A stretch of 38,403 nucleotides of DNA, taken from IMG/VR virus record IMGVR_UViG_3300030333_002938, positions 1 to 38,403 of that record; one strand, 5' to 3'. The notes below the pieces were generated by a model that saw only the letters and a list, made by a program, of their open reading frames with translations, made no database searches and was not told the DNA's origin. The DNA is from a virus. A program made the translations under genes and the position numbers. Positions within the stretch are counted from its first letter, which is position 1. The number at the start of each line of letters is the position of its first letter. This document shows, piece after piece, positions 31,500 to 38,403 of the stretch.

Positions 31500-31769
31500 T
31501 TACCTTCCAAAGTCGTTTTGCACGCCGAGAAATCGCGTGCGTGAGCCTGCTGTGTTTGCAGACACATACGCTTGCGCTTCCTCTTTAATTGTTCGTAGTT
31601 CTTCCACCGACCAACTTACGGAGGATCCACCTGCCCCGCTTGATTCCGGGGTTACGACTAACAGCTTGCGACATAGAGTCACTACCGTTTTTGCTTTTGA
31701 CAGCGACTGCGTTTCCTCGTAATCGAGTGCGTCGAGCAGTTGTGTTCGTAGGGATGTAAGAGTTGCCAT
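31500..31769 (-). CDS. Small gpW-like connector candidate
   Basis: The 89-residue protein lies between terminase and portal genes, where lambda-like phages encode gpW. It has an N-terminal helix (TLTSLRTQLLDALDYEE), a middle helix with KAKTVVTLCRKLL, a Ser/Gly loop and a third helix (SVEELRTIKEEAQAYV), ending in a flexible tail. The helix-loop-helix order with SVEEL resembles gpW, though it is longer and not certain. Confidence 0.5.
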   Translation of the reverse strand: MATLTSLRTQLLDALDYEETQSLSKAKTVVTLCRKLLVVTPESSGAGGSSVSWSVEELRTIKEEAQAYVSANTAGSRTRFLGVQNDFGR

Positions 31770-31779
31770 GCCACTAAAG

Positions 31780-31792
31780 TAGCGTCAACGAA
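31780..31792 (-). promoter_or_regulatory. Second copy of 13-bp motif at portal-block boundary
   Basis: TTCGTTGACGCTA on the minus strand repeats the 5347-5359 sequence. It lies in the 38-base gap before the gpW-like gene. A TTGACC box lies 16 bases before TACTTT, a weak sigma70-like pair. It marks a likely start of a transcript for portal and head genes, or a regulator site. Confidence 0.4.
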
Positions 31793-31807
31793 AACTCGGT
31801 CAACTAT

Positions 31808-32116
31808 TTATTCTGGAACTGAGCTATTTATTTGTTCTAGTAGCCAGCGCATCGCGTCAACAGGATGTTTAACAGGTCGGTTATTCGTCAATCTAATTTC
31901 ATTTGATAAGACGCCGTGAAATAAGAGTGAAAGACCTCGTTTTTGTTCGCCCGTTAGTCGACGAAGAAATACGGAGTCTGTCTGGTAAGCGTCAGTTTTC
32001 TTGACAGGTATATCGGCTGTTACGGATTTTCCAGAAACTTTCTTAACCGATGGCTTACGTCCTCGTTTTTTTGGCTTTGGCATTTCGCCTACTGAGGGTA
32101 AATCCGTTCTTTTCAT
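31808..32116 (-). CDS. Small basic protein with AT-hook-like motif
   Basis: The 102-residue protein follows the terminase gene by two bases. The N-terminus contains PKPKKRGRKPS (about 13-23), an AT-hook-like DNA-binding motif, in a Lys-rich tail. The C-terminal half is helical (FLRRLTGEQKRGLSLLFHGVL, DAMRWLLEQINSS). DNA binding next to terminase makes a small-terminase or packaging-accessory role possible. No small subunit was recognised elsewhere. This role is a guess from position. Confidence 0.45.
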   Translation of the reverse strand: MKRTDLPSVGEMPKPKKRGRKPSVKKVSGKSVTADIPVKKTDAYQTDSVFLRRLTGEQKRGLSLLFHGVLSNEIRLTNNRPVKHPVDAMRWLLEQINSSVPE

Positions 32117-32118
32117 TT

Positions 32119-34251
32119 CTACTTCCTTTGCGTAATTAAGTATGGTTGTCCGCTAGGAGTCAAAAACGGTTTGATGTTTTTTTCCTTTGCGGTGCTAACG
32201 ACAGGTTGTGAATATGTTCCAAGTGGTAACTGTACGCCCTTCATTCGCGCAGCGGCACAGGCCATGTATGTGGCGTCCAGAAAGTGATTGTTCCGGTTGA
32301 CTTGATGCCAGTACTTACGAATACCCTTGCCCGGTATAAACTCCTCGCGCCGTTCTTCCGCCACAATGTGATGCGAGTAGCTTAAATGTTTTTTTCGATC
32401 CTCTGTGCTATAGACTGAAAGACTAGCAGGCATGTAATGTCGCGCTTCGTTAAATGTTGGCGTCAAGAAACGCTCGTGAACGAATTGCTTCCAGTAGTCT
32501 GTGTCAAGTAAATACAGCCAAAGGTTTTCTTGCTTTTGAAACGAGGCGTACCAGTTCTCACCCGGTATTCTGTCTTTGCTGGCTTTTCCAACTGAAAACG
32601 AACGACTGTTAATTCCTTTCGACGCCATGAACGGAGTTCCGCCAACTTCACGAATGAATTGATAGGCCGTTTTCGTGAAGTCGCCAGAGTCTACTAAAGC
32701 CATGTCAATAGATTTTCCGACGCTCAACATTTCGGATCGCCAGCGAACAAGAGAATTAAATAAAGCAATTTCCGACGCTTGACTATCTGTTTCTGTCCCG
32801 ACTCCGTGTACTTCTATAACTCCGTAGTCGACAACATTTCCTATGCAGTCAGGTTGCCACCCAATCATTACCCAATGACATAAATATTTACCAAGGTCAA
32901 TTCCTACAGTTACGAGTTTGTGTTCGGGATGCCATTCGCCTTGGTCGAGTCCTGACATTCTTTTACCAACAGTCGCTGCCGTTAAGCCGGATGTTTCCGG
33001 GCCGGATTCCTCTGACGGGTCGTTCTGACATTCCGATAAGAACGACTCCATTCCGTAATCAGCAATTATGTTGTAGCAATGTTGAAGCGCGGATACCTCT
33101 ACGTTCCATCCGTCAAGCAAAACAGTTTGGTCGAATCTTTGTGGATTCGAAACGACGGCGCCAGCGTCCATTTGTTTTCGATTATCAATGTAAAATTGCG
33201 TTGCGTCCCTTCCTTCTTTATCACCGGCGCGCTGCCCTTCCTGACGTTGAACAATGTATTCTTCCCACATGGCGGAGTTATCTGGAAACTCGTCCAGCAT
33301 TTTAAATCGTTTTCCTGACCACGATGACTTCTGTTTGGGATCCGTGTATTGATAGGCAAGGCAATATCTGTTTTGAATCGTACATAGCATCACTCGCGCA
33401 ATTCGTTTCATTGGCCCCGCAAGTCCTGCGATGTCACGGTCAATGCTTTGTGACCGAATTGAAATCTGGTGCGACGACATGGCGCTTTCTCTTGTTTCCG
33501 GGTCGTCAATTAAAACAAAGTCTGGCCGCATCCCGTTAATTATTAATCCGCGAATGGCTGCGTCTAAGCCGAAGTACGCCAGTGAAACGCCACCGTATGG
33601 CGAACCTTCAATAGTTGGTAAAGTAAACGACGAAGCCTTCCATGCGATACGAGTTAACTTCCCATTATGCCGCTGCATGTTCCCGCGCTGCGGTGCGCCC
33701 TCAAGTGCTTTGACGGGATCCGCAATTTCTGGAAAGTCGTCGCCCAGCAACTCGTTATTTTCAAATTGATACTTTATGTCTTTGAATATTCGTTCTGCAT
33801 GTGGCCCTGTTTGCGCAATGATAATCGGAAACCTGACCCATTGATTTAAAATTGCATAAATCATCATCACGGTTGCCACGGTTGTTTTTCCTTCACCGCG
33901 CGGAGCTGAGATTGCTTGGTCACCGCCATACTCTGCAACGTGACAAATTGCTTCAATCATTTCGTCGTGATGTTTGGCGTTTGACATATAGAACCGATCC
34001 GCAAAGTATGTCTGTATAAATTGCTTTGGATCCTTCAATGCGCTTGCACGTCTCTTTTTGTCCGCGCATTTACGGACAGTTATTTCCATTTCCGCAGCGC
34101 GCTTGCGGCGCATAATTTCGCGCTGCGACGAACGGTATTCTGGTTTAACTTTTGATAAAGCAGCGCGCCCGTCTGCCGCAAATTTCTCTGCTCGTTTTAT
34201 CTGTTCTTCGAGCTGCTCAATCTGTTGTTCGCTTTGTGGTTTGTCGCTCAT
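32119..34251 (-). CDS. terL: Terminase large subunit
   Basis: The 710-residue protein has an N-terminal coiled region (1-65), then the packaging ATPase: Walker [10 protein letters not shown] (116-124) and Walker B FVLIDDPE (245-252). The nuclease part has Asp452 in [10 protein letters not shown], Asp521/524 in [10 protein letters not shown], and a late [14 protein letters not shown] with the third acidic residue. This matches terminase ATPase plus RNase H-like nuclease, with NHxLDA as seen in lambda gpA-type proteins. The ATG overlaps the FolE stop as ATGA, so it is translated with the modification genes. It would cut at cos and pump DNA through the portal. Confidence 0.93.
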   Translation of the reverse strand: MSDKPQSEQQIEQLEEQIKRAEKFAADGRAALSKVKPEYRSSQREIMRRKRAAEMEITVRKCADKKRRASALKDPKQFIQTYFADRFYMSNAKHHDEMIEAICHVAEYGGDQAISAPRGEGKTTVATVMMIYAILNQWVRFPIIIAQTGPHAERIFKDIKYQFENNELLGDDFPEIADPVKALEGAPQRGNMQRHNGKLTRIAWKASSFTLPTIEGSPYGGVSLAYFGLDAAIRGLIINGMRPDFVLIDDPETRESAMSSHQISIRSQSIDRDIAGLAGPMKRIARVMLCTIQNRYCLAYQYTDPKQKSSWSGKRFKMLDEFPDNSAMWEEYIVQRQEGQRAGDKEGRDATQFYIDNRKQMDAGAVVSNPQRFDQTVLLDGWNVEVSALQHCYNIIADYGMESFLSECQNDPSEESGPETSGLTAATVGKRMSGLDQGEWHPEHKLVTVGIDLGKYLCHWVMIGWQPDCIGNVVDYGVIEVHGVGTETDSQASEIALFNSLVRWRSEMLSVGKSIDMALVDSGDFTKTAYQFIREVGGTPFMASKGINSRSFSVGKASKDRIPGENWYASFQKQENLWLYLLDTDYWKQFVHERFLTPTFNEARHYMPASLSVYSTEDRKKHLSYSHHIVAEERREEFIPGKGIRKYWHQVNRNNHFLDATYMACAAARMKGVQLPLGTYSQPVVSTAKEKNIKPFLTPSGQPYLITQRK

Positions 34252-34838
34252 TCATTTAACGATAAAAGTGCGAAGAACTCTGACCGCGCACGCTGGTCAT
34301 CCTTAAAGTTTCCTCGTATGCAAGACGTAATCATCTGTGCATCCTTTTGCCGAACGCCTCTACAAGCCATACATTGGTGCTGCGCTTGCATTACAACGCC
34401 GACGGCTTTTGCGTCTAAATTCTTTTCTACTGCTAAGGCAATTTGCTCAGTCAGCCTTTCTTGAACCTGAAGCCTTTGCGCGTAACATTCGACGACTCGC
34501 GCTAATTTTGACAAGCCAACTATTGTTCCGTTTGGAATATATCCAACAGCCGCGCGACCAACAAACGGCAATACATGGTGTTCACAAACGGAGGTAAAAC
34601 GTATTCCGTTTAAGATAACGATTTCGTCCGAGTCGCTTTCAAATTGTTTGCTTAGAATTTCGTCTGGATTTAGAAAATAGCCGCTCGTCATTTCACCCAA
34701 TGCTTTAACCATTCGAGCAGGCGTTTCCGGGTCGATACCAACAGGCATTACTCTCGTCAGTAATTGCGCAGCAAGATCGTGTTCAATTTCTACCGCATTG
34801 GCAAAAGTAGTTTGTGAGTCTGTAGGCTTAGTTTCCAT
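34248..34838 (-). CDS. folE: GTP cyclohydrolase I (preQ0 pathway step 1)
   Basis: The 196-residue protein carries the GTP cyclohydrolase I signatures: [20 protein letters not shown] (about 83-102) with Cys85 and His88, [22 protein letters not shown] (109-130, cited as two motifs), and HQCMACRGV (154-162) with Cys156 as the third zinc ligand. It converts GTP to dihydroneopterin triphosphate, the substrate for QueD. Start at the ATG 34838 is preferred; an ATG at 34871 has a better ribosome site but would overlap queE by 82 bases. It is the last of the modification genes and overlaps terL as ATGA. Confidence 0.93.
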   Translation of the reverse strand: METKPTDSQTTFANAVEIEHDLAAQLLTRVMPVGIDPETPARMVKALGEMTSGYFLNPDEILSKQFESDSDEIVILNGIRFTSVCEHHVLPFVGRAAVGYIPNGTIVGLSKLARVVECYAQRLQVQERLTEQIALAVEKNLDAKAVGVVMQAQHQCMACRGVRQKDAQMITSCIRGNFKDDQRARSEFFALLSLNE

Positions 34839-35398
34839 TTGGGATTTTCCATTATTAAGGCTTGGCACCATTTCACCGCTTTCAGGTCAGGGGATCCGTC
34901 TGGGTTAAACGTAGGGCTTAAATAAAAATGCTCTGCTTCAAGTCTAGGCTTAGGCAGCGCCATATTATCGTTTATTACATATCGTAATTCATTGACAGGT
35001 CCGCATCGTAAAGTATGTTCGGCCGTTTTTGGGGAACAGCTTATCCAGTCAACCGAGTCGGGTAGTTCACGTGTTCCGTTTGTTTCGACGGCGTGAAAAT
35101 AATCTGGTAATGAAGCAAGCAACGTTTCCGATAATTGAAGCGCCGGTTCACCTCCCGTCCAGATGATGTTGCCGCATTTATTTTCGTCAAGACTTTTGAT
35201 CGTTTCGATCAATTCGTTTTCTGTGTACTTAATTCCATTCGACCAATTCGTGTCGCAATCAAATCCATGTTCCTTTATGTTGCAAGTAAGATTACAACCC
35301 GAAAACCTGACGAATACGTTTACTGTTCCAGTTCGATTTCCTTCGCCTTGGATCGAGTAGAATATTTCATTGACGCTATAGGTCCGTTGTTTCAGCAT
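34790..35398 (-). CDS. queE: QueE, 7-carboxy-7-deazaguanine synthase
   Basis: The 202-residue radical SAM protein has YSIQGEG (14-20), the cluster cysteines Cys35, Cys39 and Cys48 in [27 protein letters not shown] (81-89), and a C-terminal WKLSLQTHK typical of QueE. The cluster spacing is CX3CX8C rather than the usual CX3CX2C, so the loop is enlarged. It turns 6-carboxytetrahydropterin into CDG. The start is the ATG at 35398, overlapping queD by 23 bases; a GTG at 35410 lacks a ribosome site. Confidence 0.9.
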   Translation of the reverse strand: MLKQRTYSVNEIFYSIQGEGNRTGTVNVFVRFSGCNLTCNIKEHGFDCDTNWSNGIKYTENELIETIKSLDENKCGNIIWTGGEPALQLSETLLASLPDYFHAVETNGTRELPDSVDWISCSPKTAEHTLRCGPVNELRYVINDNMALPKPRLEAEHFYLSPTFNPDGSPDLKAVKWCQALIMENPKWKLSLQTHKLLLPMR

Positions 35399-35855
35399 AG
35401 CAATTTTCACTTTCGGCTAGTCGGTAGTTTGCGGAATTATTTTGTGTTTCATGGCAGGTAACTTTGACGACTCGAACCCGGCCACCCGTTTCTTTTTCAA
35501 CTACATTGGCAGTTTTGCAAAAGATAAATTTGGCGAATGATTCACAGCCGACATTGACCATAGTCCTAAGCTGGATCAATCCTTTTTGATCCATTTCAAT
35601 AAAATCAGAAAGATGTGGATCGTCCTCCGCTATTATGGTCGTGTGGTCGAACCATAATTTAAAATCGTTTTTCAAACCATTCGCCTTAAAAGCCCCGAAA
35701 TCCATCACCCAGTTCCGGTCGTCCAATTTACCAGCAAACGTGATATTGAATTCTAAAGCGTATCCGTGAAGAAACTGACAATGCGAGTCGGCACGCCATT
35801 GACGAAAGCAAGTAGAATATCCGGTGAATCGTTTGGTGGATTCATACATAAGCAT
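35376..35855 (-). CDS. queD: QueD-like 6-carboxytetrahydropterin synthase
   Basis: The 159-residue protein is of the phage QueD type: TGYSTCFRQWRADSHCQFLHGY (11-32, key residues Cys16, Cys26, His30), NWVMDFG, FDHTTIIAEDDP and, near the end, CHETQNNSANY. The canonical zinc triad SxxH...HGH is changed: Cys/Phe replaces the first His and HGY replaces HGH. This change seems to be shared by related phage proteins. It converts dihydroneopterin triphosphate to CPH4. The ATG at 35855 has GGGA upstream; a GTG at 35870 is possible. Confidence 0.85.
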   Translation of the reverse strand: MLMYESTKRFTGYSTCFRQWRADSHCQFLHGYALEFNITFAGKLDDRNWVMDFGAFKANGLKNDFKLWFDHTTIIAEDDPHLSDFIEMDQKGLIQLRTMVNVGCESFAKFIFCKTANVVEKETGGRVRVVKVTCHETQNNSANYRLAESENCYAETTDL

Positions 35856-35870
35856 TTTTAATTTTCCCAC

Positions 35871-36284
35871 TCATCCGCCGCGTGCAAGTTGTCGTGTTTT
35901 TTTGCGTAGCCACGAATTACGATATCCCATTGTCAGCCCCGTCATTGGAGCGTAAACATTAAACTGATACAGCGCATTGTTATACCTATCCGATGCCAAT
36001 GAATAAATCGTTTCGTTTTTATTAATTAACTGTTGTAGTCGTTTGCTGTTTTGAAAAATCCAACGACGATATTGCTCTGTTTTCAAATCCGTTATTTTCA
36101 ATTCGTATGGTTCAATAATATCGCTCGGATTTAGCACTCCATATTTTGCCGACAGAATAAAATATCGCTCCGTTGTTTTTTTAACTATGCTCGTGGACAT
36201 TTTAAAAAACGAACCTAGGTACATATCTTCTGCGCGACATTTTTTTATTTGTTTTTTTGAACCACATCCTATGATTCCAATCAT
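35871..36284 (-). CDS. DUF6884-like protein in modification operon
   Basis: The 137-residue protein starts at the ATG at 36284, overlapping the queC stop as ATGA with GGAG upstream. It begins IGIIGCGSKKQIKKCRAEDMYLGSFF (cited in parts) and has YFILSAKYGVLNPSDIIEPYELKI near 44-65. These are the signatures of the DUF6884 family, similar to YaaA-type proteins (gCgkxK, LSAkyGLl, pYd). Its fixed place between queC and queD suggests a part in making, inserting or editing the modified base. The biochemical role is unknown. Confidence 0.7.
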   Translation of the reverse strand: MIGIIGCGSKKQIKKCRAEDMYLGSFFKMSTSIVKKTTERYFILSAKYGVLNPSDIIEPYELKITDLKTEQYRRWIFQNSKRLQQLINKNETIYSLASDRYNNALYQFNVYAPMTGLTMGYRNSWLRKKTRQLARGG

Positions 36285-36940
36285 GCGTACTCCACCGGAT
36301 CCTCTTTTCCAATATTTGCAAACGCCTCTAATCGTTCCTGACAGGCGCCGCATTTACCACATGATTCGTCTTGGTCTTTATAACAGGTCCGTGTCCACGC
36401 GTATGGAACGCCATGTTCGTGGCCGTAATTTAAAATCGTTGTTTTGTCTCCGTCAAGAAACGGCGCAACACAATCAACCTTTCCGTCAGTTGAATATTTA
36501 AGAGTTTGCTTAAGTGAATTGAAAAACTCAGGTCGGCAGTCGGGATAAATCGCGTGATCGCCCGAGTGAATCCCAAGCCACAGTTGATCGATGCCAAGTG
36601 ACTCGGCAAGCCCCGCAGCAATCGAACTGAAAATCATGTTCCTATTCGGGATCACCGTTTGCTTCATTGTCTCTGACTCGTAGTGACCCTCTGGTATCGC
36701 GCCGCCCGTTTGAAGTAGATTGGACTCAAACTCATCAAACAAAGATGTCACGTCGATGACACGTCGTTGAACCCCCGCAAACGCGCATAATCGACCACCC
36801 TGCAAAAGTTCATATTTATTATGTTTTGACGGATATTGGAACGAAACAGCGCAACAATTGGCTTTTCCTACCGTATTTATCATGTAATACAAAACTGTTG
36901 CCGAATCCATTCCGCCGCTAAGTAAAGTCATTGCTTTCAT
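36281..36940 (-). CDS. queC: QueC, preQ0 synthase
   Basis: The 219-residue protein has the N-type ATP pyrophosphatase loop LLSGGMDSAT (6-15), FQYPSKHNKYE, IPNRNMIF, LWLGIHSGDHAIYPDCRPEF, and a zinc site CGKCGACQERL near the C-terminus with an extra upstream Cys (TCYKDQDESC). These identify QueC, which turns CDG, ATP and ammonia into preQ0. The ATG at 36940 overlaps the dpdA stop as ATGA; longer frames would run back into that gene. No glutamine amidotransferase fusion is present, so free preQ0 is the expected product. Confidence 0.93.
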   Translation of the reverse strand: MKAMTLLSGGMDSATVLYYMINTVGKANCCAVSFQYPSKHNKYELLQGGRLCAFAGVQRRVIDVTSLFDEFESNLLQTGGAIPEGHYESETMKQTVIPNRNMIFSSIAAGLAESLGIDQLWLGIHSGDHAIYPDCRPEFFNSLKQTLKYSTDGKVDCVAPFLDGDKTTILNYGHEHGVPYAWTRTCYKDQDESCGKCGACQERLEAFANIGKEDPVEYA

Positions 36941-37776
36941 TGTTTTGCTTCCCAAAACCGTTTTGCTTTTAATAACCACTCGACTTGAGTGCCGCCGCAA
37001 CATGCGCAAAAGTATTTCGTTCCCAACTCGCCAATGTCCTTTTGATACCAAAGGATTTGTCGCGCTGCGACTACTGTAACCATAGTTGCTTTTCGTCCTC
37101 TGTTCCTCCACTCTTCCTTGTCCTTTAGTTTTCTAAAATCCAAGTCGTAGTGTTGACGTAAGGCTCTGCAAACAGCCGGTGCTGGAGGTCGTTTGCTTGC
37201 TTCTCTACTCGTGTATTTTGCTGTTTTAAAATTGCCGAGATAAATCGACATCGCTCCAAATTGCTGCCCCGCACACCAACTGCTAGAATCGACGGACGTT
37301 GGTTTATAGGCAGTAACGTAATCTTGATTGCAAAAGCCAAGCAAATGGACTTTTCTATTTCCTATTTGCTGCATTATGTTATTAATGAACGCTTTATTTT
37401 TTCTTGTCCCGACCAAACCGCCAATCGCGATCATGTCGGTCTGATTATAAAATCGTTCTATTGCGTCCGAGTGTTCGCCTCTTGTGAAGATTGGTAGCGG
37501 ATCAAATCCGCGACGTAACATCGTTTGGTAATTCTTTTCTGTCGCAATAGGATCCCCAATAACGTCAAGGACGAAATACTTCCAAGGCTTGAACGGAAGC
37601 GTTTCAAGAAAGCGACAATAGTCGTCAAGTTTAATTTGCTTTCCAGACTTCCATGCTGTGAAAGCTCCCGAGTCAATTAATACAGTCAAGTCCTTTTGAT
37701 TGGCCGTAATTAATTTCGCAAAAGATTTATTTAAGTAGGGGTAAGCAACAAGCACGTTTGTCTTTGGCATTTTCAT
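36937..37776 (-). CDS. dpdA: DpdA-type DNA 7-deazaguanine transglycosylase
   Basis: The 279-residue protein is a small TGT-fold enzyme: IDSGAFTAW with Asp35 (34-42), FVLDVIGDP with Asp71 (68-76), IAIGGLVG (117-124), HLLGF (144-148) and DSSSW (163-167). The C-terminal FCACCGG (256-262) may bind metal. The cognate tRNA enzyme is longer and has CxCx2C plus His; the short form and phage context, beside queC/D/E and folE, fit DpdA, which exchanges guanine in DNA for preQ0 or a derivative. The sub-family was not decided. ATGA overlap with the ParB-like gene upstream indicates coupled translation. Confidence 0.85.
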   Translation of the reverse strand: MKMPKTNVLVAYPYLNKSFAKLITANQKDLTVLIDSGAFTAWKSGKQIKLDDYCRFLETLPFKPWKYFVLDVIGDPIATEKNYQTMLRRGFDPLPIFTRGEHSDAIERFYNQTDMIAIGGLVGTRKNKAFINNIMQQIGNRKVHLLGFCNQDYVTAYKPTSVDSSSWCAGQQFGAMSIYLGNFKTAKYTSREASKRPPAPAVCRALRQHYDLDFRKLKDKEEWRNRGRKATMVTVVAARQILWYQKDIGELGTKYFCACCGGTQVEWLLKAKRFWEAKQ

Positions 37777-38339
37777 TCAACGATAAACTCCATTCCCGCG
37801 TCATGTAGCGCTTGCGCAATACATCCTGTTGCGTCCTCTTTTTGTTCTTGCAAAACAACGACTTTAATCGTCGCCATTATTCCCTCGTCTGTGAGGCCGT
37901 CTGTGTCAATAAGTTCCTCACCCGTTTTCATGTCTGTGTCCCATTCACCTGCCAGAATTTGAAGCTGTCCAAGCAAGTCGTCGTTTAATTCTGGAACAGA
38001 GTCAATCAACTCTCCGACCTTGTCTTTGTCAACATCTGCCAAGTAGGTCAATGTATCGTAACTTGCAAGCAGCTGCTCGGCTTCCTCGTCTGTCACATCT
38101 AACAGCAGGCAAGGAACGTCGTCTAGTTGATCGGCGCGAAGATGTCCGTCAATCAACATATACCCGTCACCGTCAGACGGTTCATAAACGATGCAAGCGC
38201 CCGCGACTCCGATAGATGCCAAAACGTTTTTGAATGAGTTCACTTGGGCGTCAGGATGCTGCCGCCAGTTCTTTGGATGCGGCCGCAATTCACTTGACGG
38301 CAAACGCTGGAATCCTTTGATTCGGTCTTTGATCTTCAC
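37773..38339 (-). CDS. ParB/sulfiredoxin-fold protein, probable DpdA partner
   Basis: The 188-residue protein has a ParB/Srx N-domain: LRPHPKNWRQHP (18-29), then YMLIDGHLRADQL with the GHLR phosphate-binding motif near 65-77, and VTDEEAEQLLASYDTL. The C-terminal part is acidic. The start is GTG (38337-38339), since GGAGG lies seven bases upstream. Bacterial Dpd systems use DpdB, a ParB-like ATPase, together with DpdA to insert preQ0. A ParB-like gene fused by ATGA overlap to dpdA may do the same here. It is the first gene after the putative cos end. A terminase-linked role is the alternative. Confidence 0.75.
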   Translation of the reverse strand: MKIKDRIKGFQRLPSSELRPHPKNWRQHPDAQVNSFKNVLASIGVAGACIVYEPSDGDGYMLIDGHLRADQLDDVPCLLLDVTDEEAEQLLASYDTLTYLADVDKDKVGELIDSVPELNDDLLGQLQILAGEWDTDMKTGEELIDTDGLTDEGIMATIKVVVLQEQKEDATGCIAQALHDAGMEFIVE

Positions 38340-38390
38340 GACTCGTCCTCCACTCGGCCCACCTAACTAACTGTGTCTAATTTTTTTGGG

Positions 38391-38402
38391 ACTCTAATGG
38401 CC
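38391..38402. repeat. Right copy of 12-bp terminal direct repeat
   Basis: ACTCTAATGGCC again, followed by one base A (the left copy is followed by C). The bases 38340-38390 form the leader of the ParB-like gene and contain no other feature. Confidence 0.65.
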
Positions 38403-38403
38403 A

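Noticed and set aside
35376-35855. Missing HGH zinc motif in QueD taken as a sign of inactivity
   Set aside because: The same CFRQ...SHC...HGY pattern appears characteristic of phage QueD proteins as I know them, so a variant site is more likely.

Overview
The window looks like the essentially complete genome (38.4 kb) of an uncultured tailed dsDNA phage with siphovirus-type head and tail genes: lambda-family portal, ClpP-type prohead protease, HK97-like capsid, tail tube, frameshifted tail chaperone and tape measure. Every supported gene lies on the minus strand, so it is read from high to low coordinates. A 12-bp direct repeat (ACTCTAATGGCC) at both extremes fits filled-in cohesive ends of a cos-packaging phage. 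No integrase, repressor, tRNA gene, CRISPR array, DNA polymerase, replicative helicase or rRNA was seen. The host is unknown; small exported Cys-rich proteins and the absence of a recognisable peptidoglycan hydrolase hint weakly at a host with an unusual envelope, such as a planctomycete.

Right end (38339-34248): a 7-deazaguanine DNA-modification operon. A ParB/sulfiredoxin-fold protein, a TGT-like DpdA transglycosylase, QueC, a DUF6884-like protein, QueD, QueE and FolE follow one another, mostly with ATGA or short overlaps. FolE, QueD, QueE and QueC together convert GTP to preQ0, and DpdA would exchange guanine in DNA for it. FolE overlaps the terminase large subunit gene by ATGA, so modification and packaging genes share one transcription unit.

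Middle right (34251-17092): terminase, two small genes, portal, prohead protease with a nested scaffold start, decoration protein, capsid, connector/tail-completion genes, tail tube, a tail chaperone with a -1 frameshift (A9 run), tape measure, distal tail proteins and three accessory virion-like proteins. The unit ends at a hairpin at 17024-17064. The noncoding block 16564-17091 then holds a consensus -35 box, a candidate four-helix RNA and a terminator hairpin, just before the early genes.

Middle left (16563-5371): early and replication genes, most preceded by a leader resembling CACGAAAGGAAAGAACC. They include a MoxR AAA+ ATPase / coiled-coil protein / metallopeptidase-VWA trio; a Cas4/RecB-like nuclease and a likely annealing protein; an initiator, a helicase-loader-like protein and an OB-fold protein; a hypoxanthine phosphoribosyltransferase; a small nuclease; an exported CAP protein; and a RuvC-like resolvase.

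Left end (5340-1): a strong terminator, then an exported/lysis-like cassette (exported protein, trypsin-like protease, Cys-rich exported peptide, holin-like protein), a beta-helix tail spike, a BppU-like fibre with internal repeats, a tiny membrane peptide and an HNH endonuclease beside the putative cos, with three 10-bp phased TTTGG repeats between them.
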